NCBI RefSeq assembly: GCF_007671685.1
Contig: NZ_VCNL01000001.1
Location: 496,001-560,000, forward strand
Source: Halorubrum salsamenti
GTDB taxonomy: Archaea > Halobacteriota > Halobacteria > Halobacteriales > Haloferacaceae
Direction of reading: 5' to 3'
Length of the DNA: 64,000 nucleotides
Each line of letters begins with the position of its first letter. Position 1 is the stretch's first letter. The translations under genes and the position numbers were made by a program. The notes beneath the pieces are model-generated. The model made no database searches, was not told where the DNA came from, and saw nothing but the letters and a program-made list of their open reading frames with translations. Below are positions 25,494-34,118 of this stretch, piece by piece.

Positions 25494-27500
25494 CTACCCG
25501 TCCGCCGAGTCGATCGACAGCAGCGACCGCACCTCGCCGTCCGTCGGCTTCGTGACCGCGATCATCGGCCGGAGCAGCTCCCGGCCGTACTCGGGGAAGT
25601 ATGGGGACGCCGTGAGTCGCACGCGCTCCGTTCCGGGGAACCGAATCGACCCGAGCCGCTCCCCGTCCGCGCGGATCGCGAAGCCGTCCGTCCCGGACCG
25701 AAGCTCGCTGTCGGGGCCGGGATCGGCGTCCGGCGCCGCGTCGGGGGGCGTCACGGGCGATCCCCGCACGTCGACGTCCGGATGGAAGTGGTAGCGGACC
25801 GTGTACGTCGCGTCCGGATCGCCCGTGACGCGGTCGGTGATCCGCCAGCCCGACGCCGACCCCGACGCCGCCTTCCCACCCGATACCGACGCCGCTCCCG
25901 ACACCGCCGCCATCGTCGATATCGATCGGCGGTGTTCGTACGAGGGGGCACCGAACGAGTTCCGGGCGTGGCTGGCGGCGATCCGGTCGCTCTCGTCGGC
26001 GTCGACGGTGACGCTCGTGCGCTTGCCCAGCATGTAGCTGCCGCCGGTCGGAATTGGCTCGACCCCGTCGTACTGCGCGGTGTTGTGGGCGGCGACACTG
26101 CGGGCGTACTGCCTGCGCGCGTTCGCCCCGTAGTCGTACACGCCGGTGTCCGCGAGCACCTGTCGGCCGTCGATCCACAGCAGGACGCCGAGTTGGTCGT
26201 TGTGCGAGTGCGCCGGGAGATGCGGCGGTCCCACGTCGCCGACGTCGAAGAGGAGAGTCCCGTCGCCCGTGGAGAGCGTCCGATACCCGGAGCCATCGGG
26301 GTGGTGTCGCGAGCGCGACGACGGCGTCAGCGAGCAGGCCCGACAGTACGCCAGACAGGAGGCCGCGCGGATCGCCTCCCCGCGGACCGAGTCGTTCAAC
26401 AGCGGGATTTCCCCCGAGGGCTCGACGAGCGACGAGAGGAACCCCATGGCGTGTTCGGCAACCGTCCCGACCGCGGTCGTCGGGAGCCCGACCGCCGACA
26501 GGAGGTCGGTCGCGGTCGCGTACCGCCGGAGGACCGTGACGTGGTACATCGGGCTCCGCTCGAAATGCCCGCCGTCGGCGAGGAACTGTCGGTTTCCGGC
26601 GCGTTTGAACAGGTCTCGCCCCGTCCGCACCCATCCGGTGTCGTGGTCCCGGAAGAGCACGCCCGCAACGATCAGCGCCGCGGCGTTCTCGATCAGGTGG
26701 TTGCCGCCGATCTCGTGTTCGACGTGGTTCGCGAGGAACAGGGCGTTCCGGTAGATCATCCGCACCAGTCGATCGGGGGCCTCGGCCTCGTCGTCGCCGT
26801 CGCACCAGGCGACGTAGCGGGACCAGCCGAGTATCCGAAGCGACACCGAGTGGGGCGTCCACGAGCGGCGGAGGTAGGCCTCCTCGCCGATCGGGCACGA
26901 CCCGCTCCAGTCGTACGCCTGCGCCTCGAGCCGCGACCGGACGCCGTCGAGCCTCGCCGGCGACTCGTGGCCGAGTACGAGCCACTCGAACCCCTCGAAC
27001 GAGGCGAGCTTCAGCCGCCAGAAGAGCGGCTCCTCGTCGATCCCCTCGTGGTCCCAGTCGATGCGGTCGCCGAACGATATCGTCCGGTCGAGGTACGTGT
27101 ACCGACCGTCCGCCGCCTCGTCGGCCGCCGCGCGGTAGTCCGCGCGCTCGGTTTCGGAGAGGCTCTCCCGGAGCCGATCGAGATTGGCGCGGATCGGGTC
27201 GGGCGTGATGGAGAGATCGTCGGGGACCCGTCGGTCGTACCGCTCGTCGAAGTCGATCGGGAGCCGTGGAACGACGGCGTGTCGGAGCCGACGTTCGACG
27301 ATCCCGGCGAGCTGGATCGGCTTCATGTTGTAGACCGTGTGAGACGCGACCGACCACTCTCCGGGCCGTCGGAGCAGGCCTCGCCCGTCATCCGAGCCGT
27401 CGCGTTTGAGGTCCGAACCGCCGCGGTCCCACTCCGATTCGGCCGGCGTCTCTCCGCCGGCCCCGCGTCGCTCCGCGGGCGTTCGGAACGGGTCGCTCAT
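25494..27500 (-). CDS. Heparinase II/III family polysaccharide lyase-like protein
   Basis: 668 aa. An alpha/alpha-toroid N-terminal half contains WDHEGIDEEPLFWRLKL, LRILGWSRY and a FLANHVEHEIGGNHLIENAA helix pair. A C-terminal beta-sandwich contains LPAHSHNDQLGVLLWIDGRQVLADTGVYDYG (split: PAHSHNDQLGVLLW then ADTGVYDYG) and AAHNTAQYDG. His/Tyr/Asn residues of these blocks form the catalytic site in the family. These lyases act on uronic-acid polysaccharides; in eps loci they often accompany export genes. No signal peptide is visible, so it is cytoplasmic or uses an unusual route. An insert rich in Ala/Ser/Gly (about residue 560) is low complexity. ATGA overlap with the GT4 gene. Confidence 0.87.
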   Translation of the reverse strand: MSDPFRTPAERRGAGGETPAESEWDRGGSDLKRDGSDDGRGLLRRPGEWSVASHTVYNMKPIQLAGIVERRLRHAVVPRLPIDFDERYDRRVPDDLSITPDPIRANLDRLRESLSETERADYRAAADEAADGRYTYLDRTISFGDRIDWDHEGIDEEPLFWRLKLASFEGFEWLVLGHESPARLDGVRSRLEAQAYDWSGSCPIGEEAYLRRSWTPHSVSLRILGWSRYVAWCDGDDEAEAPDRLVRMIYRNALFLANHVEHEIGGNHLIENAAALIVAGVLFRDHDTGWVRTGRDLFKRAGNRQFLADGGHFERSPMYHVTVLRRYATATDLLSAVGLPTTAVGTVAEHAMGFLSSLVEPSGEIPLLNDSVRGEAIRAASCLAYCRACSLTPSSRSRHHPDGSGYRTLSTGDGTLLFDVGDVGPPHLPAHSHNDQLGVLLWIDGRQVLADTGVYDYGANARRQYARSVAAHNTAQYDGVEPIPTGGSYMLGKRTSVTVDADESDRIAASHARNSFGAPSYEHRRSISTMAAVSGAASVSGGKAASGSASGWRITDRVTGDPDATYTVRYHFHPDVDVRGSPVTPPDAAPDADPGPDSELRSGTDGFAIRADGERLGSIRFPGTERVRLTASPYFPEYGRELLRPMIAVTKPTDGEVRSLLSIDSADG

Positions 27501-28711
27501 CGGCCGGTGACCTCGTCGAGTATCCGGCCGAGTTCGCGAGCGACGGCCCCGCGGTCGTACCGCTCGACCATATGCGCCCGTCCGCTGTCGCCGAGCGCGT
27601 CCCGACGCTCCGCGTCCGACAGCAGGTCGTCGAAGGCGACCGCGAGCCGTTCCGGGTCGTTGTCGACGAACAGGCCGCCGCCCGACTCGTCGATCAGCGT
27701 CTCGACCTCCCCGATACCGGTGGCGACGACCGGGAGCTCGCAGGCCATGTATTCGTACGCCTTCGTCGGCACCGCGTACTCCAGCGTGTCGTCGCGTTTC
27801 AGCGGGGCGACGCCGATCATGGCCCCGTCGAGGACCTCCGGGATCGTCTCCCGGGGGACGAGCCCGGTGAACTCGACGCGGTCGCCCACCTCCTCCTCGG
27901 CGACCAGCCGCTCCAGCCGGTCTCTCGTGTCGCCGCCGCCGACGATCCGGAGTAGTGCGCCCGGCGACGAGACCGACGACATGGCGCGGATACAGGCGGC
28001 CAGATCCTGCGCGTGGCCGACGTTCCCGGCGTAGACGATGGTCGGCTCCCGGTTCGCTCCGTCCGGCCGGAACGTCTCGGTGTCGACCCCGTTCGGCAGG
28101 TGACGAACGGACCGCTCGTCGACGCCGTACCGGTCGACGAGGTCCTCGCCGAGCACCGTGGTCGTGACGGTGACGCGGTCCGCTGTCCGGAGGACGATCC
28201 CCTCGTACCACCTGCTGGCGCGCTCAACCACGCTCCCTTCGTCGATGAATCCGAGACCGACGGCGGCGTCGATCCAGAGGTCGCGGACGTCGACGATCCA
28301 CGGCGTGTCCGTCAGCAGGCCGAACGGGAGTCCGGCAAGCCCGGTGAAGATCGGCGGAGAGGAGGTGACGATCGCGTCGTACTCGCGGTGATTGAACAGC
28401 AGCCAAAGCAGCGCGTGCAGCGGGAACAGGACGTAGTAGGCCATCCGAGCCAGGAAGCCGGGGTCCTCCGTCGCCGGCTGCCACGCCCAGAGCCGATGCG
28501 CGGTGACGCCGTCGACCGTGCGCGAAGTTTTGCGTTTCCAAGTGCGGGAGAACTGCCCGTGGGGGAACGCGGGCGGCGGGGCCACCACCGTGACGTCCCA
28601 GTCGCCCTCGGCGAGGTGCACACAGGTGTCGCCTACCCGCGAGGCGTTGCCGGACCGATCGGGCGGGTAGTGCTGGGAGACGACGACGACGCGTGGGGAA
28701 TCGTCCGCCAT
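27497..28711 (-). CDS. Glycosyltransferase family 4, WbuB-like
   Basis: 404 aa. Starts with VVVVSQHYPPDRSGNASRV, the N-terminal signature of WbuB-type GT4 enzymes. A hydrophobic patch AYYVLFPLHALLWLLF (residues about 90-107) suggests membrane association. Donor site: PTIVYAGNVGHAQDLAACI, LRIVGGGDTRDRLERL, GVAPLKRDDTLEYAVPTKAYEYMACELPVVAT. These usually transfer an amino sugar (for example GlcNAc, FucNAc) to a lipid-linked acceptor. It lies upstream of the heparinase on the same strand and overlaps it by 4 bp, so the pair are an operon. The specific sugar is not readable. Confidence 0.9.
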   Translation of the reverse strand: MADDSPRVVVVSQHYPPDRSGNASRVGDTCVHLAEGDWDVTVVAPPPAFPHGQFSRTWKRKTSRTVDGVTAHRLWAWQPATEDPGFLARMAYYVLFPLHALLWLLFNHREYDAIVTSSPPIFTGLAGLPFGLLTDTPWIVDVRDLWIDAAVGLGFIDEGSVVERASRWYEGIVLRTADRVTVTTTVLGEDLVDRYGVDERSVRHLPNGVDTETFRPDGANREPTIVYAGNVGHAQDLAACIRAMSSVSSPGALLRIVGGGDTRDRLERLVAEEEVGDRVEFTGLVPRETIPEVLDGAMIGVAPLKRDDTLEYAVPTKAYEYMACELPVVATGIGEVETLIDESGGGLFVDNDPERLAVAFDDLLSDAERRDALGDSGRAHMVERYDRGAVARELGRILDEVTGR

Positions 28712-28984
28712 CCGTTATCGCGTCGGCGAGGGCGGCCGAGTCGGTGAGGACCGCCGGATCGGGTGTCGTTCGGTGGGCTGTCCTCGACCGGGCGGCCGAC
28801 CGGTCGGTTGGCGGCGGATCGAAGCGAGCTGTGGGTTCATGGTCGGGGCGATCGCCCGTCCCGATCGGACGCGGCGTGTCACTGTCCCGGCGTACCGCCC
28901 TCGAGGGTATTGTTACGGAGTCGCTAAGCCGTCACGGGCGCCGGTTCCCGTGGCGGCGGAGGACTCGGCGACCGAGCCGTCGCC

Positions 28985-29884
28985 CTACTCCTCCGAGGTG
29001 AGCGTGTCGAGTCCCGCCGCGAGGCCGACGGTCGGCTCGTAGCCGAGACGCTCGCGCGCTCGCGAGATGTCCGCCCTGCTGTGTCGGACATCGCCCTCGC
29101 GGGCGTCGGTGTGGACGATTTCCGAGTCGCTCCCGACGGCCTCCCGCACGCGCTCGGCGAGTTCGGTGATCGTCGCCGACTCGCCCGTGCCGACGTTGTA
29201 GCCGACCCCCACCTCGTCGGTCTCGGCCGCGAGGCGGTTCGCCCGAACCACGTCGTCGACGTGGACGAAGTCGCGGGTCTGCTCGCCGTCTCCGTGGACC
29301 GTCAGGGGATCGCCGCGCCGCGCCTGTTCGAGGAACGTGTCGATGACGCCGGCGTAGTCGCCGCCGGTCTGGCCGGGGCCGTACACGTTGAAGTATCGGA
29401 GCGCGACCGTCTCCACGTCGTACAGGTCGTGGTACAGCCGGGCGTAGTGGTCGCTCGCGAGCTTCTGGAGCCCGTACGGCGAGGCGGGATCGAGCGTCGC
29501 CGTCTCCGGGACGGGGACGCCGTCGGGGTCGCCGTAGATCGCGGCGCTCGACGCCAGAACGACGCGCGCGTCGTGGGTCCGGGCGGCCTCCAGCACGCGC
29601 AGCGTGCCGGTCGCGTTGACGGAGTGGCTCTCCAGGGGGCGGTCCACCGAGTCGGCGACGCTCACGAGGGCGGCCTGATGGAACACCGCGTCGACTCCGG
29701 CGACCGCCTCGTCGAGGACCTCCCGGTCCCGGATGTCGCCTTCGATCGCCCGGACGTCGTCCGGCACGTCGGACCCCGGGTCCACGTCGAGCACGCGGAC
29801 CTCGGCGTCACCGCGGAGCGAGTCGACGAGCGCGCCGCCGATGAATCCGCCGCCTCCAGTAACGAGCACACGCTGTGCGTCCAT
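28985..29884 (-). CDS. NAD-dependent UDP-sugar 4-epimerase-like SDR
   Basis: 299 aa. TGGGGFIGGAL (residues 9-19) binds NAD; the catalytic Tyr137-x3-Lys141 lies in SPYGLQKLASDHY. Later motifs are RYFNVYGPGQTGGDYAGVI and GDGEQTRDFVHVDDVV. The length and NVYGPGQ motif place it with UDP-GlcNAc/GalNAc or UDP-Glc 4-epimerases; which substrate is not certain. It is preceded by TACTAAA (complement of about 29911-29918) as promoter, with a leader of about 25 nt. Between it and glmS sits the small RNA candidate. It faces the GT4 gene across 273 bp that hold no gene I can recognise. Confidence 0.88.
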   Translation of the reverse strand: MDAQRVLVTGGGGFIGGALVDSLRGDAEVRVLDVDPGSDVPDDVRAIEGDIRDREVLDEAVAGVDAVFHQAALVSVADSVDRPLESHSVNATGTLRVLEAARTHDARVVLASSAAIYGDPDGVPVPETATLDPASPYGLQKLASDHYARLYHDLYDVETVALRYFNVYGPGQTGGDYAGVIDTFLEQARRGDPLTVHGDGEQTRDFVHVDDVVRANRLAAETDEVGVGYNVGTGESATITELAERVREAVGSDSEIVHTDAREGDVRHSRADISRARERLGYEPTVGLAAGLDTLTSEE

Positions 29885-30003
29885 GATAGCTCCCGGTTCG
29901 CCCGACGCCGGGTTTAGTAGGCGGTGCCTTTCGGGGACGGAATCGGAGGATCTGCGTCGAACTCGCCGGCCGCGACGACCGGCGTGGCGGTCGCTCAGTG
30001 CTT

Positions 30004-30078
30004 AAAAAGGGACCCGGACGTTGCAAAACACAGGTGCTGGCACACAAGCTGGTTTGCGGTTTTGCGACCGGTGTCCCT
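30004..30078 (-). ncRNA. Putative small hairpin RNA, antisense to MAHK start regions
   Basis: On the minus strand: TATA-like TTTAATAT (complement of 30101-30108), about 27 nt before AGGGACACCGG. That sequence is the 5' arm of an 18-bp stem (6+4+2+6 with small bulges) closing at GTCCCT, followed at once by TTTTT (30004-30008). The loop (about 29 nt) contains CCAGCTTGTGTGCCA (30038-30052), an exact complement of TGGCACACAAGCTGG at the starts of the genes at 13688 and 51970, and over 12 nt of the gene at 62232. Promoter, stem and T-tract are all read directly from the sequence; the function as a trans-acting antisense RNA is inference. It could instead be only a glmS terminator. Confidence 0.55.
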
Positions 30079-30100
30079 ACCCCTTCTTCGTTGGCTAGTG

Positions 30101-30108
30101 ATATTAAA
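30101..30108 (-). promoter_or_regulatory. TATA-like box for the small RNA candidate
   Basis: TTTAATAT on the minus strand, 22 bp after the glmS stop codon and 23 bp before the predicted RNA start. It would give the RNA its own promoter rather than depending on glmS readthrough. Confidence 0.45.
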
Positions 30109-30129
30109 CTGCTGGAAGCGGGGGCCGCG

Positions 30130-31941
30130 TCACTCGACGGTGACGCTCTTCGCCAGGTTCCGCGGCTTGTCGATCGGTCGAGAGAGCTCGTCCGCGGCGA
30201 GGTACGAGACGAGCTGGAGTTGGACGTTCGCGAGGACGCCCGCCACGTCGGGATGCGTGTCCGGAATCTCGAGGACGTGATCGGCGTACTCCTCGATCCG
30301 GTCGGTCCCCTCGGCGGCCACCGCGACCACGGGCGCGCCGCGGGCGCGGATCTCCTTGACGTTGTGCAGCGTCTTGGTGTCGTCGCGGCCGGTAAACACG
30401 GCGAACACCGGCGTGTTCTCGGTGACGAGCGCCAGCGGCCCGTGTTTGAGCTCCGCCGCCGAGAACCCCTCGGCGTGGTCGTAGGTGATCTCCTTGAACT
30501 TCAGCGCGCCCTCCAGCGACACCGGGTGGCCGACGCCCCGACCGATGAAGAAGTACGAGTCGCTGTCGTGGTACTCGGCGGCGACGTCCTCCGCCGTCGA
30601 CTCGTCGAGGATGCGCTGGACGTCGTCCGGCAGCACCGTGAGCGCCTCCAGGAGCTCCGCGGTCGCCCGCGGGGTCCCGCCGACGATGTCGTGGCTCAGC
30701 CGCTCGCTCAACAGGACCAGCGTCGCCACCTGCGAGGAGAACGACTTGGTCGCCGCCACGCCGATCTCCGGGCCGGCGCGGATGTAGACGGTGTCCTCGC
30801 ACTCGCGGGTGATCGTCGACCCGACGACGTTCGTCACCGCCAGCGTGTGCGCGCCCGTCCCTTGGATGCTCCGGACGGCCGACAGCGTGTCGGCGGTCTC
30901 CCCGCTCTGGGTGACCGCGATCACGAGCGTCCGCTCGTCCGTCGGCGGCGGGCTCGACCCGTACTCGCCCGACAGGAACGCCTGCGCGGGGATCCCCCGG
31001 TCGGCGAGCAGCGTCTGCGTGTACAGCGCCGCGTGGTACGAGGTGCCCATCGCGACGAGGTGGACCGACTCGATCCCCTCGAAGGCGTCGCCCGCGAGCT
31101 CCTCCAGTTCGGCGCGTCCCTCGAGCGGGTCGCTCCGCCCACGGATCGACTGCCGGAGCGCGGTCGGCTGCTCGTAGATCTCCTTGAGCATGTAGTGGTC
31201 GTAGCCGCCCTTTCCCGCGTCGTCGGGGTCCCAGTCGACGGTCTCGACCTCGCGCTCGACGGCGACGCCGTCGGTGTCGGTGATCTCGTAGCCGTCCGGG
31301 TCCATGACGACGACGTCGCCGTCCTGCAGGTAGACGACCTCGTCGGTGTACTCCAGGAAGGCCGGCACGTCGCTCGCGAGGTAGCAGCTGTCGTCGGACC
31401 GGCCGAGCACCAGCGGGGAGCCGGACCGGGTCCCGTACACGGCGTCGCTCCCCTCGAAGACCGCGGCGATCGCGTAGCTCCCGGAGATCCTGTCGACCGC
31501 GCGGCGGAACGCCTGCTCCGGCGAGTAGCCGGCCGAGAGCAGCTCCTCGATCAGGTGCGGCACGACTTCGGTGTCCGTGTCGCTCGTGAACTCGTGGGTC
31601 GAGAGCTCGTCTCTGAGTTCGGTGTAGTTGTCGATGATCCCGTTGTGGACGACCGCGACCTGCCCCAGACAGTCGGTGTGGGGGTGGGCGTTCGCGTCCG
31701 TCGGCGGGCCGTGCGTCGACCACCGGGTGTGACCGATCCCGGTCGCGCCGCGCACCGAGGTCGCCTCGACAGCCTCGCACAGCGCGTCGATCTCGCCGGA
31801 GCGCTTGATCACGTCGATCCCGTCCGGCGTGACCGTGGCGACCCCGGCGGAGTCGTAGCCGCGGTATTCGAGGTTGCGGAGCCCCGAGAGGAGCTCGTCG
31901 ACCGCGTCGCCCGTCCCGACGCGAGCGGTGATGCCGCACAT
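30130..31941 (-). CDS. glmS: Glutamine--fructose-6-phosphate aminotransferase (isomerizing)
   Basis: 603 aa. First step of UDP-GlcNAc synthesis: fructose-6-P plus glutamine to glucosamine-6-P. N-terminal glutaminase: MCGITARVG, with Cys2 as nucleophile after Met removal, and TRWSTHGPPTDANAHPH. Two SIS isomerase domains: MGTSYHAALYTQTLL with TQSGETADTL (first) and FIGRGVGHPVSLEGALKFKE with KHGPLAL (second). The C-terminus ends in the family tail KPRNLAKSVTVE. It overlaps glmU by one base (TGATG). No riboswitch-like leader was seen. Confidence 0.96.
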   Translation of the reverse strand: MCGITARVGTGDAVDELLSGLRNLEYRGYDSAGVATVTPDGIDVIKRSGEIDALCEAVEATSVRGATGIGHTRWSTHGPPTDANAHPHTDCLGQVAVVHNGIIDNYTELRDELSTHEFTSDTDTEVVPHLIEELLSAGYSPEQAFRRAVDRISGSYAIAAVFEGSDAVYGTRSGSPLVLGRSDDSCYLASDVPAFLEYTDEVVYLQDGDVVVMDPDGYEITDTDGVAVEREVETVDWDPDDAGKGGYDHYMLKEIYEQPTALRQSIRGRSDPLEGRAELEELAGDAFEGIESVHLVAMGTSYHAALYTQTLLADRGIPAQAFLSGEYGSSPPPTDERTLVIAVTQSGETADTLSAVRSIQGTGAHTLAVTNVVGSTITRECEDTVYIRAGPEIGVAATKSFSSQVATLVLLSERLSHDIVGGTPRATAELLEALTVLPDDVQRILDESTAEDVAAEYHDSDSYFFIGRGVGHPVSLEGALKFKEITYDHAEGFSAAELKHGPLALVTENTPVFAVFTGRDDTKTLHNVKEIRARGAPVVAVAAEGTDRIEEYADHVLEIPDTHPDVAGVLANVQLQLVSYLAADELSRPIDKPRNLAKSVTVE

Positions 31942-33119
31942 CAGCCCATCACCTCCGCGCCCTCGGGAACGTCGTGTCTGAGCGCGACGCCGGACCCGAC
32001 CGTCGCGCGCGGTCCGACCCGACAGCCGGGGGTGATCGTGACGTTCGACCCGACCGTCGCTCGGTCCGCGACGATGCCGCCGAGCCGGCGGTCGGTGTAC
32101 TCGACGCCGTCTAAGACGAGCGTCGCCGAGCGGCCGGGCGAGACCGTCCCGTCACCGATCGTCGCGCCGCCGCCGACGATCGTGTCCCGAAGGACCGTCC
32201 CCGCGCCGATCCGGGCGTCCGGACCGACGATAGACCCCTCCAAGACGGCGTTCTCTCCGACGGTCGTGCTCGCGTGCAGGCACGTCCCGCTCCGGACGAC
32301 CGCGCCGGCCGATACCTTGCAGTCGGGGCCGACGAGGACGTGGTCGCCGATCACCGCCGACTCGTGGACCCGGGCGGAGTCGTCGACGGGCCGGTCCGCG
32401 GCGACGAGCTCCGGGTGCGAGTACAGCAGCGTCTCGTTGGTCTCCAGCAGGTCCCACGGGTACGAGGAGTCGAACCAGACGCCGTTCGGTGCGGCGGCGA
32501 CCACGGGCCCCCGCAGCTCGGCGATCGCGGCGGTGAGGGGTCGCTCGCCGTTTTCGAACCCGGTCCGGTCGAGCGCGCCGAAGATCGTCTCGTCGAACGC
32601 GTACACGCCGGTGTTGGCCCGTCCGGACCCGCTGTCGTCGCTCTCGTCGATCCGGTCGACGAGGCCGTCGCGGACGCCGACCGTGCCGTACTCGGTCGCG
32701 TCCGTCGCCGAGGTCACGGCCAGCGCGGCGGTCGCGTTCGCCTCCGCGTATCGCTCCGCGGTCCCGCGCACCATCGCCTCGTCGATGACGTTGTCTCCGT
32801 TTACGACGAGAAAGTCGCCGGCCACGTGGCCAGCGGCGACCTGAAGGGCGTGGCCGCTCCCCAGTTGGCTCTGTTGGGTCAGGTACGTGAGGTCGAGGCC
32901 GCGGTAGTCGTCGCCGAAGTGGTTCTGGATCCGCGTCTTCGCGTGGCCGACGACCATCGCGACCTCCTCGACGCCGAACGCCGCGAGGGCGTCGAGCGGG
33001 TACTCCAGTATCGGCCGGCCCGCGACGCGGAGCATCGGCTTCGGCTGGTATCGGGTCAGCGGCCGGATGCGTTTCCCCTCGCCCGCCGCGAGGACGACCG
33101 CCTGTTCGAACGAGTTCAT
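31941..33119 (-). CDS. glmU: Bifunctional sugar-1-phosphate nucleotidyltransferase / acetyltransferase, GlmU-like
   Basis: 392 aa, archaeal GlmU plan. The N-terminal nucleotidyltransferase has AVVLAAGEGKRIRPLTRYQPKPM and VVNGDNVID; the C-terminal left-handed beta-helix has hexapeptide repeats from about residue 250 (VHESAVIGDHVLVGPDCKVSAGAVVRSG split here, then VGENAVLEGSIVGPDARIGAGTVLRD). It makes GlcNAc-1-P and UDP-GlcNAc from GlcN-1-P. Directly upstream of and overlapping glmS, so they are one operon. A second copy is at 41065. The 305-bp upstream region holds its promoter (distant CTTATTT) and no gene. Confidence 0.92.
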   Translation of the reverse strand: MNSFEQAVVLAAGEGKRIRPLTRYQPKPMLRVAGRPILEYPLDALAAFGVEEVAMVVGHAKTRIQNHFGDDYRGLDLTYLTQQSQLGSGHALQVAAGHVAGDFLVVNGDNVIDEAMVRGTAERYAEANATAALAVTSATDATEYGTVGVRDGLVDRIDESDDSGSGRANTGVYAFDETIFGALDRTGFENGERPLTAAIAELRGPVVAAAPNGVWFDSSYPWDLLETNETLLYSHPELVAADRPVDDSARVHESAVIGDHVLVGPDCKVSAGAVVRSGTCLHASTTVGENAVLEGSIVGPDARIGAGTVLRDTIVGGGATIGDGTVSPGRSATLVLDGVEYTDRRLGGIVADRATVGSNVTITPGCRVGPRATVGSGVALRHDVPEGAEVMG

Positions 33120-33424
33120 GAGCGCAACGCGACCCCCCGAATCGGCTGCGAGCGATTAGCGTCCGCGGTGCGAACGGATGCCCGGCTCCGGTGAGGGGCT
33201 CCGAAATAAGATCGAGCCATGCCCTGCCTGTGGCGCCGGGACTGATTGTAATGCGGAACCTTTCGCCCGGCATACCTCGAGACGGGCTCACTGCGGGCCC
33301 GGCCGCATCCGTTAGGACCGTCCTACCGATCGGGTGTCGGGCGGTCCGATCGATCGGCTCCCGAGCGGCGATTGAAGCGCGAGACGGCGGCCCCCCGAAC
33401 CGCCGGTCGAGCGCTACGCGGCCG
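33120..33424. other. 305-bp gene-free stretch upstream of glmU
   Basis: No ORF with protein-like composition. On the minus strand a CTTATTT element about 110 bp before the glmU ATG is a possible promoter. No repeats or hairpins of note. Confidence 0.5.
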
Positions 33425-33724
33425 TCACCGGGGGTCCAGCGTGACCGCGTCGTCGGTGACCGTGACGGCGTAGCCGCAGTAGTCGAACGAGAAGAAGACG
33501 CCGGATCGGCCGGGGCGATCGTCCTCGAACAGTTCGTCGAGCGCCTCGGGATCGATCACGTCGCTCAGTAGAGAGAGATCGCCCGGAGACGCCCCCTCGG
33601 CCTCGGCGACGGCCCGTACGACCGCGACGGTCGCGGAGGTGTCGTCCTCCATCGAAATCCGGGTACCCGGTGACTCGGCAGTTGAAACCCTCGTTCGTCG
33701 GCATTCCGCTTCGGAAGTAGTCAT
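33425..33724 (-). CDS. HalOD1 output-domain protein
   Basis: 99 aa from the ATG MTTSEAECRR; a longer in-frame start at 33802 lies inside the promoter and is unlikely. Core HalOD1 pattern: VAVVRAVAEAEGASPGDLSLLSDVIDPEALDELF (split: VAVVRAVAEAEG then LSDVIDPEALDELF), then FSFDYCGYAVTVTDDAVTL. Promoter: TTTATAAAAG on the minus strand (complement of about 33752-33761), leader about 20 nt. Role: small signalling or protein-interaction domain of unknown partner. Confidence 0.8.
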   Translation of the reverse strand: MTTSEAECRRTRVSTAESPGTRISMEDDTSATVAVVRAVAEAEGASPGDLSLLSDVIDPEALDELFEDDRPGRSGVFFSFDYCGYAVTVTDDAVTLDPR

Positions 33725-34118
33725 GAATGTGTGCCTTGTCCGGTGTAGCGACTCACTTTTATAAACAGTGTCGATCTGTATCTCTGATGCTCCGGCTACC
33801 ACCGGGTTCGACCCTCGAAACGTCTATTTTTGGACAAGTCGACGCACGGGACGAGGCTAGAATCGGACCAACCGACGACGCGTCGGATCGCGTGATTTTC
33901 ATCTGTTGCGTGATAAGTACGCCATATCGGTTTTAGATGATATATAGCAAAGTCTCCCTCGGTCCAATCGGGAATCGTACCGCAGTCGGACGTGAACGTC
34001 CATGACCCCGGGCGGCCCGCCTCCGCTGTGGTACCGGTCCTCGCCTTTTCGGTACGCCCGTTCCGTCAGCTGAGCGTCCGCGCCGGGGAGGTTCGTCGGC
34101 CGTCGCAAGCCGTCGTGT
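33725..34118. other. 394-bp gene-free region with HalOD1 promoter
   Basis: Lower GC than the surroundings, especially 33755-33955. Contains the HalOD1 TATA box described above. Nothing else recognised; the short ORFs here have no protein-like composition. Confidence 0.5.

Noticed and set aside
28712-28984. Short frames between GT4 and epimerase
   Set aside because: No start with protein-like composition; region is promoter and spacer.
30004-30078. Hairpin as a tRNA
   Set aside because: Similar in length, but no T-loop (GTTCGA), no anticodon arm and no acceptor-like CCA end.
30004-30083. Hairpin read on the plus strand
   Set aside because: CTTAAAAAG could be a TATA box, but the predicted start would lie inside the stem and there is no T-tract at the end; the minus-strand reading explains more.
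29998-32844. 948-aa open frame on the plus strand
   Set aside because: Antisense of glmS and glmU; its composition is that of complemented haloarchaeal codons.
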